Assembly: GCA_900546075.1 (NCBI GenBank)
Contig: URBH01000052.1
Location: forward strand, 1 to 14,053
Source of the DNA: an uncultured Eubacteriales bacterium
GTDB taxonomy: Bacteria > Bacillota > Clostridia > Oscillospirales > Oscillospiraceae
Reading direction: 5' to 3'
Length of the DNA: 14,053 nt
The position numbers and the translations under genes are program-made. Under the pieces are notes generated by a model. The model did not search any database, was not told the origin of the DNA, and was given only the letters and a program-made list of their open reading frames with translations. Each line of letters begins with the position of its first letter. The first letter of the stretch is position 1. Below are positions 6,106 to 13,209 of the stretch, piece after piece.

Positions 6106-8616
6106 ATGGGACATAACCGCAGTTATAAACCCGAGGATATCCGCTTCCCCGACCAGGTGATCACCCAGTCCAACCTGGTGGACGAAATGGAGAAATCCTA
6201 TATTGAATATGCCATGTCCGTCATCGTCGGGCGGGCATTGCCGGACGTCCGGGACGGACTGAAGCCCGTTCACCGCCGGATTTTGTACACCATGTACGAA
6301 AGCGGCCTGACTTCCGACAAGCCCTTCAAGAAGTCGGCCACCTGCGTGGGCGACGTGCTGGGCAAATACCATCCCCACGGCGACGCGTCGGTTTACGACG
6401 CCATGGTGCGTCTTGCCCAGGACTTTTCCATGCGGTATCTGCTGGTGGACGGCCACGGCAACTTCGGCTCCGTGGACGGCGATCCCCCCGCGGCTTACCG
6501 TTATACCGAAGCCCGCTTGAGCAAAATTTCCAACGAAATGCTCCGGGACATCGACAAGGACACCGTGGACTGGGACCCCAACTTCGACGAGACCCGCAAA
6601 GAGCCTCGCGTGCTTCCCTCCCGCTTCCCCAACCTGCTGGTCAACGGTTCCTCCGGCATCGCTGTCGGCATGGCCACCAACATTCCGCCCCACAACTTAG
6701 CGGAGGTCATCGACGCCTGCGTGTGCGTGCTGGACGACCCGGAAGCGACCCTCGCCGATCTGATGGAGCATATTTCCGGCCCCGACTTCCCTACCGGCGG
6801 CATCATCATGGGACGAAGCGGCATTCGCGCGGCCTACGCCACCGGCCGGGGCAAGGTGGTCGTCCGCGCCCGGACGGAATTTGAGGAGCATGGCAAGGAC
6901 CGGATGCGGATCATCGTCACCGAGCTTCCCTATCAGGTCAACAAGCGTCAGCTTATCAAGAACATTGCCGAGCAGGTGAAGGACAAGCGCCTGGACGGCA
7001 TTTCCGACCTCCGGGACGAGACCGACCGCAACGGTATGCGCATTGTCATCGAGCTGAAAAAGGACGCCAACCCCCAGGTCGTGCTGAACAATCTGTTCAA
7101 GCAGACGGCCTTGCAGTCCAGCTTCGGCATCATCATGCTGGCGCTGGTGGACAACCAGAAGCAGCCGAAAATTCTCTCCCTGCGGCAGATCATCGACGAA
7201 TATCTCAAGCATCAGGAAGAGGTTCTCACCCGGCGCACCCGGTATGACCTGAAAAAAGCCCAGGAGCGGGCGCATTTGCTGGAAGGTCTGCTCATTGCCC
7301 AGGACAACATCGACGAGGTCATCCACATCATCCGCTCGGCCTACGACGATGCCAAGCAGCGTCTGATGGATCGCTTCAAACTGGACGACGTTCAGGCACA
7401 GGCCATTCTGGACATGCGGCTGAAAGCCCTGCAGGGTCTTGACCGGGAGAAGCTCCAGAGCGAATACGACGAGCTGGAAGAAAAGATCAAGTATTATCTG
7501 GAACTGCTGGCGGACGAAAAGAAACTCAAGGCGGTTCTGCGCAGCGAGATGATCGAGATCCGGGAAAAGTTCGGCGACAAGCGGAAGACCGAGATTCAGG
7601 AGATCGAGGACGAAATCGACATCGAAGACCTGATTGAGGAGGAGACCTGCGCCTTCACGCTGTCCAACCAGGGCTACATCAAGAGAATGCCCGTGGACAC
7701 CTACCGCACCCAGAGCCGGGGCGGCCGGGGCGTCAACGCCCAGAATCTGAAGGAAGAGGATTACGTCAAGAGTCTGACCATTGCGTCCACCCATGACCAC
7801 ATGCTCTTCTTCACCGATCAGGGACGGGTGCACCACCGCAAGGGCTACCAGATTCCCGAGGCAGGCCGCACCGCCCGAGGCACCGCCATCGTCAACGTGC
7901 TGCCCCTGAATCCCGGCGAGTCCGTCACCGCCATGGTAATTACACGGGAGTTTGACGAAAACGAGTTTCTGATGATGGTCACCCGGAAGGGCACCGTCAA
8001 GCGGATCCCCTTCGTCTCCCTGAAAACCAACCGCAAGGCGGGCATCCGCGCCATCACCCTGGACGAGGACGACCACCTGATCAGCGTCATCCGCACAAAC
8101 GGCGACGACAATATCGTTCTTGCCACGGCCTTTGGCTACGCCATTTGCTTCAACGAGAACGACGTGCGGTGCATGGGTCGTGACGCGGCGGGCGTTCGCG
8201 GTATTATGTTAACCGACGGGGACTATGTAGTGGGCGCGGAGAAGGCCGAGGAGGGCAAGACCCTGCTCACCGTCACCCAGAACGGCTACGGCAAGCGCAC
8301 CGCTCTGACGGAGTACCTGCGCACCGGCCCCAACGGGGAAAAGCAGGCCCAGAGCCGGGGCGGCAAGGGTCTTAAGAACTACAACATCACCCCCAAGACC
8401 GGCAACGTGGCCGGGTGCCGTGTGGTGGGCGAGAACGACGACGTGATGCTCATCGAAAACGGCGGCGTGATCATCCGCATTCCCGCGTCCTCCATCAACG
8501 TCTACAAGCGGGATGTTCAGGGCGTCATCGTCATGCGCATTGACGAGGGCAACCAGGTGGTCTCCCTGGAGCGTGTGGAAAAGATGGACGAGGAAGAATC
8601 CGGAGAACAGGCATGA
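6106..8616 (+). CDS. gyrA: DNA gyrase subunit A
   Basis: GyrA cuts and rejoins the DNA strand pair and wraps DNA for supercoiling. At 836 residues it is of usual length. The winged-helix core holds the catalytic pair R132 and Y133 in AAYRYTEARLS. The quinolone-resistance region reads KYHPHGDASVYDAM (87-100), with Ala94 and Asp98 at the positions of E. coli Ser83 and Asp87. A coiled-coil gate covers about 365-500, rich in charged residues. The C-terminal beta-pinwheel (about 512-820) has the GyrA box QSRGGRG at 536-542 and a second box-like copy QSRGGKG at 749-755. The box supports gyrase over ParC. GGAGGTG at 6094-6100 precedes the ATG. The stop overlaps the rnhA start as ATGA. Confidence 0.98.
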   Translation: MGHNRSYKPEDIRFPDQVITQSNLVDEMEKSYIEYAMSVIVGRALPDVRDGLKPVHRRILYTMYESGLTSDKPFKKSATCVGDVLGKYHPHGDASVYDAMVRLAQDFSMRYLLVDGHGNFGSVDGDPPAAYRYTEARLSKISNEMLRDIDKDTVDWDPNFDETRKEPRVLPSRFPNLLVNGSSGIAVGMATNIPPHNLAEVIDACVCVLDDPEATLADLMEHISGPDFPTGGIIMGRSGIRAAYATGRGKVVVRARTEFEEHGKDRMRIIVTELPYQVNKRQLIKNIAEQVKDKRLDGISDLRDETDRNGMRIVIELKKDANPQVVLNNLFKQTALQSSFGIIMLALVDNQKQPKILSLRQIIDEYLKHQEEVLTRRTRYDLKKAQERAHLLEGLLIAQDNIDEVIHIIRSAYDDAKQRLMDRFKLDDVQAQAILDMRLKALQGLDREKLQSEYDELEEKIKYYLELLADEKKLKAVLRSEMIEIREKFGDKRKTEIQEIEDEIDIEDLIEEETCAFTLSNQGYIKRMPVDTYRTQSRGGRGVNAQNLKEEDYVKSLTIASTHDHMLFFTDQGRVHHRKGYQIPEAGRTARGTAIVNVLPLNPGESVTAMVITREFDENEFLMMVTRKGTVKRIPFVSLKTNRKAGIRAITLDEDDHLISVIRTNGDDNIVLATAFGYAICFNENDVRCMGRDAAGVRGIMLTDGDYVVGAEKAEEGKTLLTVTQNGYGKRTALTEYLRTGPNGEKQAQSRGGKGLKNYNITPKTGNVAGCRVVGENDDVMLIENGGVIIRIPASSINVYKRDVQGVIVMRIDEGNQVVSLERVEKMDEEESGEQA

Positions 8617-9050
8617 AAACCGTGACCCTGTACACCGACGGCGCCTGTTCCGGCAACCCCGGCCCCGGCGGCTGGGGCGCCATTCTGGAATACAACGGCG
8701 TGGAAAAGGAGCTTTCCGGCGGAGAAGACAGCACCACCAACAACCGCATGGAGCTGACGGCGGTGATCCGGGGCTTGCAGGCGCTGAAAGAACCCTGCAC
8801 CGTGGAGCTGTACAGCGACAGCAAGTACGTCATTGACGCCCTGGAAAAGGGCTGGGCGTGGGGCTGGAAAAAACGGGGCTGGGTCAAGTCCGACAAAAAG
8901 CCCGCCCTGAATTCCGACCTCTGGGAAGCGCTGCTGACCCTGACCCAGAAGCACGACGTGCATTACCACTGGGTCAAAGGCCACGCGGAGAACCCGAAAA
9001 ACAACCGCTGCGACGAGCTGGCGGTCAGCGAGTGGAAGAAACGGAAATAA
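8613..9050 (+). CDS. rnhA: Ribonuclease HI
   Basis: RNase HI cuts the RNA strand of RNA-DNA hybrids, removing R-loops and leftover primers. The 145-residue protein keeps all expected active-site residues, at nearly the same numbers as the E. coli enzyme: D9 (YTDGACSGNPGPGGWG), E47 (NNRMELTAV), D69 (YSDSKYV), H124 (WVKGHAENPKNNRCDELA) and D134. The basic, Trp-rich handle WAWGWKKRGW (81-90) used to grip hybrids is also present. It starts within the gyrA stop (ATGA, 4-base overlap), with GGAG at 8602-8605 inside gyrA, so the two are very likely translationally coupled. It is not part of the B. subtilis origin cluster. A strong hairpin follows 3 bases after its stop. Confidence 0.97.
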   Translation: MKTVTLYTDGACSGNPGPGGWGAILEYNGVEKELSGGEDSTTNNRMELTAVIRGLQALKEPCTVELYSDSKYVIDALEKGWAWGWKKRGWVKSDKKPALNSDLWEALLTLTQKHDVHYHWVKGHAENPKNNRCDELAVSEWKKRK

Positions 9051-9053
9051 GGC

Positions 9054-9081
9054 CATCGGGCAGCGGAAACGCTGCCCGATG
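9054..9081 (+). promoter_or_regulatory. Perfect 12-bp hairpin with GAAA tetraloop between rnhA and remB
   Basis: CATCGGGCAGCG (9054-9065) pairs without mismatch with CGCTGCCCGATG (9070-9081) around the loop GAAA, a GNRA-type tetraloop. The flanking GGCC at 9051-9054 and GGCC at 9083-9086 could extend or compete with the stem. No T-run follows, so it is not a standard intrinsic terminator. The remB ribosome binding site begins only 8 bases after the stem. Possible roles are mRNA protection, a processing or pause site, or control of remB translation; these are inferences. Confidence 0.75.
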
Positions 9082-9088
9082 CGGCCAC

Positions 9089-9094
9089 AGGAGG
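9089..9094 (+). promoter_or_regulatory. Ribosome binding site that fixes the remB start
   Basis: AGGAGG ends 5 bases before the ATG at 9100. An alternative in-frame ATG at 9079 lies inside the 3' arm of the hairpin and upstream of this site, so 9100 is the true start. Confidence 0.85.
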
Positions 9095-9099
9095 CAAGC

Positions 9100-9342
9100 A
9101 TGTTTTTATCCATCGGCAACGACTTTGCCGTCCGGGACAGGAGCATCATCGGCATTTTTGATCTGGACAACACTTCCACCTCCAAGCGCACCCGGGAGTT
9201 TCTGAACCGGGCGGAGCGGGAGGGTGAGGTCATCCCCTGCGACGATCTGCCCAAGTCCTTCATCCTGACGGCGGAATACGGCTTTTCCCGGGTGCATCTG
9301 ACGGCACTCAATGCCGCAACGCTGGAAAAGCGGTTAAAGTAA
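9100..9342 (+). CDS. remB: RemB/DUF370-family regulatory protein
   Basis: An 80-residue protein of the DUF370 family, related to B. subtilis YaaB (RemB, extracellular matrix regulatory protein B). RemA and RemB are small regulators needed for biofilm matrix gene expression; RemA is a DNA-binding protein, while RemB's biochemical role is less clear. The visible family features are the start MFLSIGNDFAVRDRSIIGIFDLDNT (shown here as two parts: MFLSIGNDFA and VRDRSIIGIFDLDNT), the helix SKRTREFLNRA (28-38), and PKSFILT (51-57). No signal peptide or membrane segment is seen. In B. subtilis the gene sits between recF and gyrB; here it closes the origin operon after gyrA-rnhA. It follows a strong hairpin and is followed 13 bases later by a bidirectional terminator. 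Family membership is clear; function in this organism is unknown. Confidence 0.88.
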   Translation: MFLSIGNDFAVRDRSIIGIFDLDNTSTSKRTREFLNRAEREGEVIPCDDLPKSFILTAEYGFSRVHLTALNAATLEKRLK

Positions 9343-9355
9343 ATATTTTAACACG

Positions 9356-9391
9356 AAAAATGTGCATCTCCCACGGAGATGCACATTTTTT
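9356..9391. terminator. Bidirectional intrinsic terminator between remB and upp
   Basis: GTGCATCTCC (9362-9371) pairs perfectly with GGAGATGCAC (9375-9384) around the 3-base loop CAC. The stem is flanked by an A-run on the left (9356-9360) and a T-run on the right (9386-9391), so both strands give a GC stem followed by U residues. It lies between the ends of two convergent genes, remB (+) and upp (-), and can serve both. Confidence 0.93.
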
Positions 9392-9400
9392 CCAACTTTT

Positions 9401-10030
9401 TTACTTGGTACCGAAAATCCGGTCGCCGGCGTCGCCCAGGCCGGGGACGATGTAGGCGTGCTCGTTGAGCTTCTCGTCAACGGCGGCAAGGAACATTTCC
9501 ACGTCGGGGTGGGCTTCCTGAACGGCCTTGATGCCCTCGGGGCAGCCGATGATGTTCATCATGATGATGTTCCGGCAGCCGTGCTGTTTCAGAAAATCAA
9601 TGGCGGCAACGGCGCTTCCGCCGGTGGCCAGCATGGGATCCACCACGTAAACCATCCGGTTGGAGATGTCCTCCGGGAGCTTGCAGTAGTATTCCACGGG
9701 CTTGTGAGTCTCGGGGTCGCGGTACAGGCCGATGTGGCCGATCTTGGCGGAGGGAATCAGCTCCACCATGTTGTCCACCATGCCGAGGCCGGCGCGGAGA
9801 ACGGGGACGATGGCCAGCTTCTTGCCGGACAGCATCCGGCACTTGGCGGTGGCGACGGGGGTCTGCACCTCCACCTCACGGGTGGGCAGGCTGCGGGTGG
9901 CCTCATAGCACATCAGACCGGCAATTTCGCCGACCAGCTCGCGGAATTCCTTTACGGAGGTCTTCTTGTTGCGCAGAATGGCCAGCTTATGCTGGATCAG
10001 GGGATGATCGAGGACGTGTACGTTTGCCAT
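9401..10030 (-). CDS. upp: Uracil phosphoribosyltransferase
   Basis: Upp makes UMP from uracil and PRPP in pyrimidine salvage, in the cytoplasm. The 209-residue length is typical. The PRPP loop reads VVDPMLATGGSA (129-140), R79-A80-G81 sits in VPVLRAGLGM, and the uracil-binding C-terminal segment reads YIVPGLGDAGDRIFGTK (193-209). The minus-strand ATG has AAGGAG (plus-strand 10038-10043) at 7 bases. It lies 46 bases downstream of tsaB on the same strand with no clear promoter between, so it is probably the last gene of the prfA-tsaE-tsaB-upp run. The shared terminator at 9356-9391 ends it. The stop lies just past that terminator's right T-run, an unusually tight fit. Confidence 0.98.
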   Translation of the reverse strand: MANVHVLDHPLIQHKLAILRNKKTSVKEFRELVGEIAGLMCYEATRSLPTREVEVQTPVATAKCRMLSGKKLAIVPVLRAGLGMVDNMVELIPSAKIGHIGLYRDPETHKPVEYYCKLPEDISNRMVYVVDPMLATGGSAVAAIDFLKQHGCRNIIMMNIIGCPEGIKAVQEAHPDVEMFLAAVDEKLNEHAYIVPGLGDAGDRIFGTK

Positions 10031-10076
10031 GATATTTCTCCTTCTATTTACAGGGTTGAATGAATCGGCCCCGGAT

Positions 10077-10784
10077 TTATGAATTTTTCTGTTCCCGCTC
10101 GAGACGTTCCCGTTCCGCCTGACTTAAGCGCAGGTAGTTGGGGATCAGCGCGGCGCCGTCGCCGGTTTCTCCGGCGGCTTGTTTTTGCGCGGCAAGCAGG
10201 GCGACGCCCACGGCGCGCTGGTGCATCCGGTGTTCCGGAGGCATAATGAGGTTGGGGACATCCCCGGAAAGGGTCTTGTAAGTCAGGACGCTGCCGTCCC
10301 CCACCAGAAACACCGGCTGGGTCAGGGGCGCAAGCTCCTGCTTCAGCTGCTCCAAAGCAATGGCCCGGTCGTCGGTGATTCGTTCGAGGCTGCCGTGGTT
10401 TACATAAAACAGCGCATGATACACCTGACTCCGCCGGGCGTCCATCACGGGACAGACGTAGCCCTGATATGCGCCCAGAGAAAGCGCCATGGCTTCCAGC
10501 GTGCTGACGCCATAACACGGCACTTCCCTGCCCCATGCGAAACCCTTTGCGGCGGCAACGCCGATGCGCACGCCGGTAAAGGAGCCGGGGCCTGCGGCCA
10601 CGGCCACCGCGTTGACATCGGCCACGGTTTTGCCGCACTGGCGCAGCAGAGTTTCCGCCATGACCATCAGGGTCTGGCTGTGGGTCAGGCCGGTGTTCTG
10701 GTAGCTTTCCCCCAGAAGCTTCCCGTCCTCCAGCAGCGCCGCGGAGGCGGCTTTCGCGCTGGTTTCAAAGGCTAAGATCAGCAA
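10077..10784 (-). CDS. tsaB: tRNA t6A biosynthesis protein TsaB
   Basis: TsaB is the inactive-paralogue partner that binds TsaD and, with TsaE and TsaC, makes N6-threonylcarbamoyladenosine at position 37 of ANN-decoding tRNAs. The 235-residue protein shows the family start LILAFETS, GPGSFTGVRIGVAAAKG (65-81), VMDARRSQVY (113-122) and the late motif PNYLRLSQAE (215-224). The start codon is TTG at 10784: it gives the residue order expected at the family N-terminus, GGGAGGGG (plus-strand 10791-10798) lies just upstream, and the next in-frame ATG is only at residue 40. Its first 20 bases overlap the end of tsaE. In B. subtilis rimI and tsaD follow; here upp does, so tsaD must be encoded elsewhere. 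Confidence 0.96.
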   Translation of the reverse strand: MLILAFETSAKAASAALLEDGKLLGESYQNTGLTHSQTLMVMAETLLRQCGKTVADVNAVAVAAGPGSFTGVRIGVAAAKGFAWGREVPCYGVSTLEAMALSLGAYQGYVCPVMDARRSQVYHALFYVNHGSLERITDDRAIALEQLKQELAPLTQPVFLVGDGSVLTYKTLSGDVPNLIMPPEHRMHQRAVGVALLAAQKQAAGETGDGAALIPNYLRLSQAERERLEREQKNS

Positions 10785-11202
10785 GAAAATCCCCTCCCGA
10801 AATGGTAATCCGCCGGGTGTTCTCCCCCAGAACGTCGATGGTGACGCTGACCGCGCCCGCCATGGCCTCGGTCACATTCTCGCTCCACTCCACGGCGCAC
10901 ACGCCGCCCCGGTCGAGATAGTCCTCCCAGCCGATGTCGAACAGGTCGTCGGCGGAGGAAAGGCGGTACATATCAAAATGAAACAGAGGGAGCCGCCCGC
11001 CAAGGTATTCGTTGACGATGGTATAGGTGGGGCTGGTGACGGCTTCCGTGAAGCCCAGCCCCCGGGCAAGTCCTCTTGTAAAGGCGGTCTTCCCTGCCCC
11101 AAGGTCGCCCCGGTAGGCAAGAACCGTCCCGGCGGGGATGATTCTGCCCACCGCCGCGCCGATTTTTTCCGTTTCCTCCGGGGAGTTTGTGATAAATTCC
11201 AT
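10765..11202 (-). CDS. tsaE: tRNA t6A biosynthesis ATPase TsaE
   Basis: TsaE is the small ATPase that cycles the TsaB-TsaD complex during t6A tRNA modification. The 145-residue protein has Walker A GDLGAGKT at 32-39, the switch-like VTSPTY at 55-60, FHFDMYRL at 75-82 and the conserved tryptophan in EWSE at 105-108. Length and order match the family. The ATG is 12 bases after the prfA stop, and its ribosome binding site AAGGAAG (about 11210-11216 on the plus strand) overlaps that stop codon. The gene end overlaps tsaB by 20 bases. This arrangement suggests one transcript and coupled translation of the two t6A partners. Confidence 0.97.
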   Translation of the reverse strand: MEFITNSPEETEKIGAAVGRIIPAGTVLAYRGDLGAGKTAFTRGLARGLGFTEAVTSPTYTIVNEYLGGRLPLFHFDMYRLSSADDLFDIGWEDYLDRGGVCAVEWSENVTEAMAGAVSVTIDVLGENTRRITISGGDFLADLSL

Positions 11203-11214
11203 GATATTGCTTCC

Positions 11215-12276
11215 TTATTGATGGGCATTCTTTAGCTTTTCCGCCTGGTCGGCGGTGGCGAGGGCGTTGATGATCTCGTCCAGGTCGCCGTCCATCACCG
11301 TGTCAATGCGGTACAGGGTCAGTCCCACCCGATGGTCGGTGACCCGACCCTGGGGGAAATTGTAGGTGCGGATGCGCTCGTTGCGCATTCCCGTTCCCAC
11401 CTGACTGCGGCGCAGACCGGTAACTTCGCTGTCCAGGCGCTCCTGCTCCATTTCGTAGAGCTTGCTGGCCAGCATCCGCATACATTTTTCCCGGTTCTGG
11501 ATCTGGCTTCGTTCCTCCTGACAGGCGACCACGATACCCGTGGGCTTGTGGATCAGCCGCACGGCGGAGGAGGTCTTGTTGATGTGCTGACCGCCCGCGC
11601 CGCTGGAACGGTAGACCTGCATTTCGATGTCGGCGGGGTTGATCTGCACGTCCACCTCCTCCATCTCCGGCAGAACCGCGACGGTTGCCGTGGAGGTGTG
11701 GACGCGGCCGCCGGACTCCGTTTCGGGAACCCGCTGCACACGGTGGACGCCGGACTCATATTTGAGCCTTGAGTACGCACCCCGGCCGCTGACGATGAAG
11801 TCCGCCTCCTTGACGCCCCCCAGCTCCGTTTCGTTCAGGTTCATCAGCTCGATGCGCCAGCCCATTTTTGCGGCGTACATGGAGTACATCCGGAATAAAC
11901 TGTGGGCAAACAGGGCGCTTTCCTCGCCGCCCACGCCGCCGCGGATTTCCATAATGACGTTTTTTTCGTCATTGGGGTCCTTGGGAAGGAGCAGAATCTG
12001 CAATTTTTCGGCCAGGGCTTCCTTCTGCGCCTTGGCGGCGGCGTAGGTTTCCTGGCAAAGCGCCTTCATTTCCGGGTCTGCCATCAGCTCCTGGGCGTCC
12101 GCCATGTCCTGCTGCGCCTGATTGTAGGCGTGAAAGGCCTCCACAATGGGTTCCAGGTCATTTTTTTCCCGAAGCAGCTTCGCCGCCTTCTGGGGGTCGG
12201 CGTAAAAATCCGGCTGCTCGGATTTGGCGGAAAGCTCCTCGTATTTGTTGCAGATGGCCTGTAGTTTATCCAGCAT
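11215..12276 (-). CDS. prfA: Peptide chain release factor 1 (RF1)
   Basis: RF1 recognises UAA and UAG in the ribosomal A site and triggers peptide release. The 353-residue length is typical. The codon-reading tripeptide is P184-E185-T186 in VQRVPETESGGRVHTST, a PxT motif as in RF1; RF2 has SPF. The catalytic GGQ is at 228-230 in SSGAGGQHINKTSSAV, and Gln230 is the residue expected to be methylated by PrmC. Domain 1 (about 1-105) is charged and coiled-coil-like. The ATG at 12276 has GGAG (plus-strand 12284-12287) 7 bases upstream. The usual neighbour prmC is absent; tsaE follows instead. The 98-base gap to rlmA upstream shows no convincing promoter or terminator, so cotranscription with rlmA is possible but unproven. 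Confidence 0.98.
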   Translation of the reverse strand: MLDKLQAICNKYEELSAKSEQPDFYADPQKAAKLLREKNDLEPIVEAFHAYNQAQQDMADAQELMADPEMKALCQETYAAAKAQKEALAEKLQILLLPKDPNDEKNVIMEIRGGVGGEESALFAHSLFRMYSMYAAKMGWRIELMNLNETELGGVKEADFIVSGRGAYSRLKYESGVHRVQRVPETESGGRVHTSTATVAVLPEMEEVDVQINPADIEMQVYRSSGAGGQHINKTSSAVRLIHKPTGIVVACQEERSQIQNREKCMRMLASKLYEMEQERLDSEVTGLRRSQVGTGMRNERIRTYNFPQGRVTDHRVGLTLYRIDTVMDGDLDEIINALATADQAEKLKNAHQ

Positions 12277-12374
12277 ATTGCTACTCCATTAAAATCTATG
12301 ATATCGGTAAATCTGGCAGAAGGACACCTATTTTCGACTTTTTTCCAGACATACATCCACTTACCGGGGGAATG

Positions 12375-13196
12375 TTATTGGGGACGGAACACATTTAAGA
12401 CGCAGCTGGCGGTGTCCGTCAGGGTCTTTGTCTCCCGCAGGCGTTGGGCGCCGTCCTTGCCGATACGGAAAACATGGGGCGTCATGGAAAGCAGATTCTC
12501 CACCTGCTCCCCTTCCACGGTGAAGGGGAAGCGAATGGGGACGGACTTCACAAGGGTGAAGCCCGGCACGTCCGGGACGGTGTCCTTGGGCTTTTCGATA
12601 AGTTGGTCGTAAATGATGGACTTGAGTCCAAGCAAATGGTCCTCCGCCGCCAGAACCTGAAGAAAATACCCCTCCGGCCGCAGAACACGCTTAAATTCCT
12701 CCGGCACGGTCAGGGCGAACAGACTGGTGAGAAGGTCACAGGAGTGGTCGGCCACGGGAATGTGGGACGCGGTGGCGCAGAGCCACAGACCGTTCTTGTA
12801 TTTCCCGGCGGCACAGCGGACAGCCTCCCGGGAGATGTCCATTCCCGTGAGGTGCATTCCAAGAGCCTCAGCCAGACGGGCGGAGTAATACCCTTCCCCG
12901 CAGCCCACGTCCAGAAGCTCGCCGGAGGGTCTTATCTCATTTGAGTTAACCGTTAACGCTTTTGAGACGGCAATCAGAGCCTCGGCGATGGGGGCGTAGT
13001 ATCCCGCTTCCAGAAAGGCGCGGCGGGACAGCACCTGCTCCCGGGTGTCCCCCGGATGCAGGGAGTGCTTCTGCTGAACCGTCAGCAGATTCACATAGCC
13101 TTGCCGGGCAATGTCGAAACAGTGATGCCCGGCGCAGACGAGAGATTTGTTAAGGGTATTCAGTTTGCTTCCGCAGATCGGGCAAATCAAATCCAT
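12375..13196 (-). CDS. rlmA: RlmA-type 23S rRNA (guanine-N1)-methyltransferase
   Basis: A 273-residue SAM-dependent methyltransferase of the RlmA family, which methylates N1 of a guanine in helix 35 of 23S rRNA: G745 for the E. coli enzyme, G748 for the Gram-positive RlmA(II)/TlrB type. An N-terminal zinc finger is formed by C5, C8, C21 and H25, followed by the family stretch FDIARQGYVNLL and later RRAFLEAGYY. The SAM site reads LLDVGCGEGYYS (94-105) with MDIS at 119-122. The C-terminal part has LLSMTPHVFR. I choose the ATG at 13196: GGAGGG lies 7 bases upstream, and the promoter places the transcript start near 13210. A longer start at 13211 has no ribosome binding site. Which guanine is modified cannot be told from sequence alone. 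Confidence 0.93.
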   Translation of the reverse strand: MDLICPICGSKLNTLNKSLVCAGHHCFDIARQGYVNLLTVQQKHSLHPGDTREQVLSRRAFLEAGYYAPIAEALIAVSKALTVNSNEIRPSGELLDVGCGEGYYSARLAEALGMHLTGMDISREAVRCAAGKYKNGLWLCATASHIPVADHSCDLLTSLFALTVPEEFKRVLRPEGYFLQVLAAEDHLLGLKSIIYDQLIEKPKDTVPDVPGFTLVKSVPIRFPFTVEGEQVENLLSMTPHVFRIGKDGAQRLRETKTLTDTASCVLNVFRPQ

Positions 13197-13203
13197 TCCG
13201 CAA

Positions 13204-13209
13204 CCCTCC
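13204..13209 (-). promoter_or_regulatory. Ribosome binding site that fixes the rlmA start
   Basis: On the minus strand GGAGGG is followed by TTGCGGA and then ATG at 13196, a 7-base spacing. The upstream in-frame ATG at 13211 would place this site inside the coding region, so the shorter start is preferred. Confidence 0.85.

Noticed and set aside
9079..9099. Earlier in-frame ATG for remB
   Set aside because: It lies in the hairpin arm, upstream of the AGGAGG, and adds seven residues not seen at the family N-terminus.
9362..10063. A 233-residue plus-strand open frame opposite upp
   Set aside because: It starts inside the terminator stem and is explained by the codon bias of upp on the other strand; no family resemblance or ribosome binding site.
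12277..12374. Promoter or rlmA terminator in the rlmA-prfA gap
   Set aside because: Only weak 5-6 bp inverted pairs far apart and no hexamer pair with good spacing were found on the minus strand.
12945..12957. GTTAACCGTTAAC inside rlmA as an operator
   Set aside because: It lies within a variable linker of the coding region, and two adjacent copies of a 6-base palindrome are not enough evidence for a site.
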